DNA from: an uncultured Solirubrobacteraceae bacterium
GTDB lineage: Bacteria > Actinomycetota > Thermoleophilia > Solirubrobacterales > Solirubrobacteraceae
Reading direction: 5' to 3'
Assembly (NCBI GenBank): GCA_902806205.1
Contig: CADCVR010000053.1
Span: 1-64,000 of the forward strand
Length of the DNA: 64,000 nt
Positions 59,440-64,000 of the stretch are shown here, piece by piece (positions within the stretch are counted from its first letter, which is position 1; each line of letters opens with the position of its first letter). The notes beneath the pieces were generated by a model that ran no database searches, was not told where the DNA came from, and saw only the letters and a list, made by a program, of their open reading frames with translations. Both the position numbers and the translations under genes were made by a program.

Positions 59440-61167
59440 GTGACCTCCGACGAGCAACCCGTGGGCGCACCGGCCGCCACGCATGCCCCGCACCACTGGT
59501 TCGAGTCCGAGCCGCTCTGGTTCAAGACGGCCGTCTTCTACGAGATCCACCTGCGGGGGTTCTTCGACGGCAACGGCGACGGCTCGGGCGACTTCCGCGG
59601 ACTGACGGAGAAGCTCGACTACCTCCAGTGGCTCGGAGTGGACTGCATCTGGCTGCTGCCGATGTACGAGAGCCCGCTGCGTGACGGCGGCTACGACATC
59701 GCCGACTTCTACAAGGTGCACGCCGACTACGGGACGATGGACGACGTCAAGGTGTTCATCGACGCCGCCCACGAGCGGGGCATCCGGGTGATCGCCGACC
59801 TCGTGATGAACCACACGTCGTCGGACCACGCGTGGTTCCAGGAGTCACGGAAGGGCAAGGACAACGCCAAGTCCGACTACTACGTCTGGTCGGACACCGA
59901 CGACCGCTACCCCGACGCGCGGATCATCTTCACCGACACGGAGCCCTCCAACTGGACGTGGGACCCCGTGCGCGGCCAGTACTTCTGGCATCGCTTCTTC
60001 TCCCACCAGCCCGATCTCAACTACGAGAACGAGGAGGTGCACGAGGCGATGCTCGACGCCCTGCGCTTCTGGCTGGACCTCGGCCTCGACGGCTTCCGCC
60101 TCGACGCGGTCCCCTACCTCTACGTCCGCGACGGGACCAACGGCGAGAACCTGCCGCAGACCCACGAGTTCCTCAAGAAGGTCCGCGCGACGGTGGATGC
60201 GGAGTACCCCGACAAGGTGCTCCTCGCCGAGGCGAACCAGTGGCCCGAGGACGTCGTGGAGTACTTCGGCGACGGCGACGAGTGCCACATGGCCTTCCAC
60301 TTCCCCGTGATGCCCCGCATGTTCATGGCGGTGCGCCGCGAGGAGGCCACGCCGATCTATGAGATCCTGCGCCGCACCCCGGACATCCCGGCGAACTGCC
60401 AGTGGGGTCTGTTCCTGCGCAACCACGACGAGCTGACCCTCGAGATGGTCACCGACGAGGAACGTGACTACATGTACACGGAGTACGCCAAGGACCCGCG
60501 GATGAAGCTCAACCTCGGCATCCGCCGGCGCCTGGCGCCGCTCTTGGACAACGGTCGTGACGAGATCGCGCTGATGACGGCGATCATGTTCTCCCTCCCG
60601 GGCTCACCGGTCCTCTACTACGGCGACGAGATCGCCATGGGCGACAACGTCTACCTCGGTGACCGCGACGGCGTGCGCACCCCGATGCAGTGGACCGGCG
60701 ACCGCAACGGCGGCTTCTCGCGCGCGGACTTCGCGCAGCTCTACGCGCCGCCGCTGATGGACCCGGTCTACGGCTACCAGGCGGTCAACGTCGAGGCGCA
60801 GCTGCGCACCTCCAACTCGCTGCTGCGCTGGCTTCAGCGGTTCATCGCGCTGCGCAAGGAGCACCCCGTGTTCGGCTTTGGCACCTACGAGCCGCTGGCG
60901 ACGAGCAACCATCGCATCTTCGCGCACGTGCGTCGCTACGAGGACGACCTCGTCCTCTGCGTCCACAACCTCGCGCGGACGGCGCAGGCCGTCGAGCTCG
61001 ACCTCGGGGAGTTCGAGGGCCGCTACCCCGAGGAGATGTTCGGCCGGGTGCGCTTCCCGCGCATCGGCCGGTGGCCGTACCTGCTCACGCTGGCGCCGCG
61101 CGGCTTCTTCTGGTTCGTGCTCACAACCCCCGAGGACGAGGGAGACCATCGCAATGGCCGCCGTTGA
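59440..61167 (+). CDS. treS: Trehalose synthase (maltose alpha-D-glucosyltransferase)
   Basis: The 575-residue GH13_16 enzyme has [19 protein letters not shown] near residue 34, [17 protein letters not shown] near residue 112, nucleophile Asp in [10 protein letters not shown] near residue 218, acid/base Glu in [12 protein letters not shown], and [12 protein letters not shown] near residue 327. It interconverts maltose and trehalose and in the GlgE pathway supplies maltose to the maltokinase. GTG start; no Shine-Dalgarno sequence. The maltokinase ATG lies 14 bases before its stop. Confidence 0.95.
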   Translation: MTSDEQPVGAPAATHAPHHWFESEPLWFKTAVFYEIHLRGFFDGNGDGSGDFRGLTEKLDYLQWLGVDCIWLLPMYESPLRDGGYDIADFYKVHADYGTMDDVKVFIDAAHERGIRVIADLVMNHTSSDHAWFQESRKGKDNAKSDYYVWSDTDDRYPDARIIFTDTEPSNWTWDPVRGQYFWHRFFSHQPDLNYENEEVHEAMLDALRFWLDLGLDGFRLDAVPYLYVRDGTNGENLPQTHEFLKKVRATVDAEYPDKVLLAEANQWPEDVVEYFGDGDECHMAFHFPVMPRMFMAVRREEATPIYEILRRTPDIPANCQWGLFLRNHDELTLEMVTDEERDYMYTEYAKDPRMKLNLGIRRRLAPLLDNGRDEIALMTAIMFSLPGSPVLYYGDEIAMGDNVYLGDRDGVRTPMQWTGDRNGGFSRADFAQLYAPPLMDPVYGYQAVNVEAQLRTSNSLLRWLQRFIALRKEHPVFGFGTYEPLATSNHRIFAHVRRYEDDLVLCVHNLARTAQAVELDLGEFEGRYPEEMFGRVRFPRIGRWPYLLTLAPRGFFWFVLTTPEDEGDHRNGRR

Positions 61168-62539
61168 CGCGCAGTTCCTGGGGAGCTGGCTCGTCGAGCA
61201 GCGCTGGTTCGCGTCGAAGTCACGTGACCCGAGCGCGGTCAACCTGCTCGAGACCCTGACCCTGCGAGCGTCGGAGGATCAGCCGCTCGTGCTCGCTCTG
61301 GTGGAGGCACGCTTCGCCACGGGCACCCACGAGCTGTACCAGGTGCTGCTCGGCGCGCGCCGCCAGACCGCCTCCGAGGAGGAGGGCACGATCCACGAGG
61401 CAGGTGGCTGGGAGCTGTACGACGCCGTGGTGGATCCGGAGCAGGGTGGCGTGCTGGCCGGGTTCTTCGACGGCGGGGGCGAGATCGACGGCGAGCACGG
61501 CTGCGTGCGCTTCCACCGCACCGAGGGCGCCCCGCCCCTGGGCGCGCACCCGCGCGTGCGGCCGATGGGCGCCGAGCAGTCCAACTCGTCGGTGATCGTC
61601 GACGACAAGTACGTGTTGAAGGTCTTCCGGCGCCTGGAGGCCGGGGACAACCCGGAGCTCGAGATGCTCTCCTACCTCACCGAGCAGGGCTTTGAGAACA
61701 TCGCCCGGCTCCAGGGCTGGTACGACTACTCCGGCGAGTTGATGGACGCGACGCTCGGCGTCGTGCAGGACTACGTCGCCGACGCGACCGACGGCTGGGA
61801 TCTCGCGCTCAGGGCCATCGGCGCCGGCGACGACGCACTCATCGACAGCCTGCGTGACCTCGGCGCCGTCACGGGCGACATGCATCGGGTGCTCGGCTCG
61901 AGCGGAAGCAACCCGAGCTTCTCTCCGGACCAGCCCAGCGAGGACGCGCTGGCGCTCTTGACCGCGACGATCGACGAGCAGATCGAGCGCGTGTGGGTCG
62001 ACCTCCCGCAGAACGACCCGGCCGTCGAGCCGATCCTGCACCGCGGCCAGGAGATCCGCGACCGGCTGCAGTCCATGAGCCACGTCGGCGTGGGTGGCCG
62101 CCAGATCCGCCACCACGGCGACTTCCACCTGGGGCAGACGCTCGCCCGGCCTGACGGCCGCTGGGTGATCCTCGACTTCGAGGGAGAGCCCGCGCGCGCG
62201 CTGCGCGACCGGCGCCGCAAGCGCTCTCCGCTGCGCGACGTGGCGGGCATGCTGCGCTCGTTCGCCTACGCGGCCAGCGCGAGCGAGCTGCTGCACGCGA
62301 AGCCCGCGCCCCGAGACTGGGAGCAGCGGGCCCGGGCGGCGTTCCTCGAGGGCTACTACGAGCACGTCGACGCAGCGCTGCTGCCCGCCGGCCAGGCCGC
62401 CATCGACAAGCTGCTGACCATCTTCGAACTGGAGAAGGCCGTCTACGAACTGCGCTACGAGGTCGAGAACCGTCCGGAGTGGGTGAGGATCCCGGTGGCC
62501 GGGATCGCCCGCCTGCTCGAGGAGCCGCTGCCCGCATGA
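61154..62539 (+). CDS. mak: Maltokinase (Pep2/Mak1 type)
   Basis: The 461-residue aminoglycoside-phosphotransferase-like kinase makes maltose 1-phosphate for Glg[15 protein letters not shown] is the hallmark start, [13 protein letters not shown] near residue 153 carries the ATP-site Lys, and [13 protein letters not shown] with [11 protein letters not shown] near residues 318-345 carries the catalytic Asp and metal-binding residues. [18 protein letters not shown] follows. It overlaps treS by 14 bases; its TGA overlaps the glgB ATG (ATGA). In many actinobacteria it is fused to TreS; here it is separate. Confidence 0.93.
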   Translation: MAAVDAQFLGSWLVEQRWFASKSRDPSAVNLLETLTLRASEDQPLVLALVEARFATGTHELYQVLLGARRQTASEEEGTIHEAGGWELYDAVVDPEQGGVLAGFFDGGGEIDGEHGCVRFHRTEGAPPLGAHPRVRPMGAEQSNSSVIVDDKYVLKVFRRLEAGDNPELEMLSYLTEQGFENIARLQGWYDYSGELMDATLGVVQDYVADATDGWDLALRAIGAGDDALIDSLRDLGAVTGDMHRVLGSSGSNPSFSPDQPSEDALALLTATIDEQIERVWVDLPQNDPAVEPILHRGQEIRDRLQSMSHVGVGGRQIRHHGDFHLGQTLARPDGRWVILDFEGEPARALRDRRRKRSPLRDVAGMLRSFAYAASASELLHAKPAPRDWEQRARAAFLEGYYEHVDAALLPAGQAAIDKLLTIFELEKAVYELRYEVENRPEWVRIPVAGIARLLEEPLPA

Positions 62540-64000
62540 GCACCGGCGCGAAGGAGCCGGACTCCGAGGCCGTCTTCTCGGCGGTGGTGGACGGCACGCT
62601 GGCCGACCCGCACTCCGTGCTCGGTGCCCATCCCGTCGCGGGCGGTGTGGTGATCTGCGCCTTCCGTCCCGACGCCGTGAGCGTGACGGCGCTGACCGGA
62701 GCCTCCGACGACCTGGAGCTCGAGCAGTTGCATCACGGCGGCGTCTTCGCGGGAGAGCTCCAGGGCGCCTCCCTACCGCTGCACTACGAACTGCAGGTCA
62801 CCTACCCCGACGGCCAGACGTTCAGGCTGACCGATCCCTACGCCTACCCTCCGACCCTCGGCGAGCTGGACATCCACCTCGCCGGGGAGGGCCGTCACGA
62901 GGAGATCTACGCGCACCTCGGTGCGCACGTGCGCGAGATCGACGGCGTGTCGGGGACCGCGTTCGCCGTGTGGGCGCCGAGCGCGGCCTCCGTGGCGGTC
63001 GTCGGGGACTTCAACTCCTGGGACGGGCGGCTGCACCGCATGCGCACGCTCGGCGCAAGCGGCATCTGGGAGCTGTTCCTTCCCGGCGCGGGGGACGGCG
63101 ATCGCTACAAGTTCGAGATCCGCACCCACTCCGGCGGCGTCGTGCTCAAAGCCGACCCGTACGCGTTCGAGACCGAGCATCCGCCGCAGACCTCGAGCGT
63201 CGTGCACACGCCGCGGCACTCGTGGGCCGACGACGAGTGGATGGCGGCCCGCCGCGCGGCAGGCCGCCCGCCGCTCGACGCGCCGATCTCCGTCTACGAG
63301 GTGCACCTCGGATCGTGGCGGCGCAGCCCCGACGACCCCGACGAGCCCCTCGACTACGAGACCCTCGCCCGTGACCTCGCCGCCTACGTGAAGGACATGG
63401 GCTTCACCCACGTCGAGTTGCTGCCGGTGATGGGGCACCCCTACGCGCCGTCGTGGGGCTATCAGGTGACCTCGTACTTCGCCCCCACGCCGCGCTACGG
63501 CACGCCGGACCAGTTCCGCGCGTTCGTCGACCACCTGCACGCCGAGGGCATCGGCGTGCTGCTCGACTGGGTGCCCGCGCACTTCCCCAAGGACGCCTGG
63601 GCACTCGCGGAGTTCGACGGGAGCAAGCTCTACGAGCACGCCGACCCGCGACGCGGCGCGCACCCGGACTGGGGCACGCTCGTCTTCAACTCCGGGCGCA
63701 ACGAGGTCCGCAACTTCCTGCTGGCCAGCGCGCTGTTCTGGGCCCGTGAGTATCACGCGGACGGCATCCGCGTCGACGCCGTGGCCTCGATGCTCTACCT
63801 CGACTACTCGCGCGAGGAGGGCCAGTGGGTGCCCAACGAGTTCGGCGGCAACGAGGACTTGGAGGCCGTCGCGCTGCTCAAGGAGCTCAACGAGGTGCTC
63901 CATGCCCGCGAGCCCGGGGTGATCTCCGCCGCGGAGGAGTCCACCGCGTGGCCCGGCGTCTCCCGGCCGACCTACCTCGGCGGGTTGGGCTTCGGCTTCA
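62536..64000 (+). CDS. glgB: 1,4-alpha-glucan branching enzyme (3' end outside the window)
   Basis: The first 488 codons are present. An N-terminal beta-sandwich domain (HSVLGAHPVAGGVVI) is followed by a CBM48 domain (AFAVWAPSAASVAVVGDFNSWD) and then the GH13_9 barrel. The barrel shows YEVHLGSWRR, VELLPVMGHPYAPSWGYQ, nucleophile Asp in DGIRVDAVASMLYLDYSR near residue 410, and the acid/base Glu in ISAAEESTAWPGV near residue 466. It introduces alpha-1,6 branches into glucan. Start is ATG overlapping the maltokinase stop, so it belongs to the treS-mak-glgB operon. Confidence 0.95.
   Translation, partial: MSTGAKEPDSEAVFSAVVDGTLADPHSVLGAHPVAGGVVICAFRPDAVSVTALTGASDDLELEQLHHGGVFAGELQGASLPLHYELQVTYPDGQTFRLTDPYAYPPTLGELDIHLAGEGRHEEIYAHLGAHVREIDGVSGTAFAVWAPSAASVAVVGDFNSWDGRLHRMRTLGASGIWELFLPGAGDGDRYKFEIRTHSGGVVLKADPYAFETEHPPQTSSVVHTPRHSWADDEWMAARRAAGRPPLDAPISVYEVHLGSWRRSPDDPDEPLDYETLARDLAAYVKDMGFTHVELLPVMGHPYAPSWGYQVTSYFAPTPRYGTPDQFRAFVDHLHAEGIGVLLDWVPAHFPKDAWALAEFDGSKLYEHADPRRGAHPDWGTLVFNSGRNEVRNFLLASALFWAREYHADGIRVDAVASMLYLDYSREEGQWVPNEFGGNEDLEAVALLKELNEVLHAREPGVISAAEESTAWPGVSRPTYLGGLGFGF

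Overview
This is a very GC-rich bacterial chromosome segment. It has GTG and TTG starts, an actinobacterial-type purine gene set (purC-purS-purQ-purL), the GlgE pathway for alpha-glucan synthesis, a furA-katG pair and leaderless-looking promoters. Together these point to Actinomycetota. The RTX, Ig-like and Kelch surface proteins and the family mix would suit Thermoleophilia (Solirubrobacterales-like), but that lineage is an inference and no rRNA is present to test it.

Layout. Positions 1-18242 hold most of the de novo purine pathway (purB, purC-S-Q-L, purF, purN, purH). Interleaved with it are a PhoX-like phosphatase, an AlkZ-like winged-helix protein, PPK2, a secreted GDPD, AlkA and RecQ. 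Positions 18305-24069 carry a RidA-like protein, an SF2 helicase, tRNA-Lys, tRNA-Glu and tRNA-Val, an unusual SDR and two glycosyltransferases.

Positions 24098-46780 are a 22.7-kb integrated mobile element. Its ends are a perfect 47-bp direct repeat made of the 3' part of tRNA-Asp(GTC). Just inside both ends lie clusters of a GGGGGACA repeat that look like integrase arm sites. The element carries a MobF relaxase followed by an excisionase-like HTH gene, a RelA/SpoT-domain gene with a small partner, and a tyrosine integrase at the right end. Cargo is a rifampicin-monooxygenase-like flavoprotein, furA-katG with a palindromic Fur-type box, an RTX/FG-GAP protein and a two-component system divergent from a membrane-protein operon. 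The element looks decayed: the relaxase lacks its ATPase motifs, the integrase reads out of frame between two apparently compensating lesions (one an expanded 14-bp tandem repeat), and the IS1182-like and IS110-like transposases are frameshifted.

Positions 47006-54127 encode surface or secreted proteins: a DUF3494 ice-binding-like adhesin with Ig-like repeats, a Kelch protein, two SGNH hydrolases and a hexapeptide protein. Positions 54302-64000 are a glucan/trehalose block: malQ, glgE, treS, maltokinase and glgB (cut by the window end). Inserted in it, on the opposite strand, is a translationally coupled pair of a DUF4231/SLATT-type two-TM protein and a TIR-domain membrane protein. This pair is the best candidate here for an undescribed defence or cell-death system.
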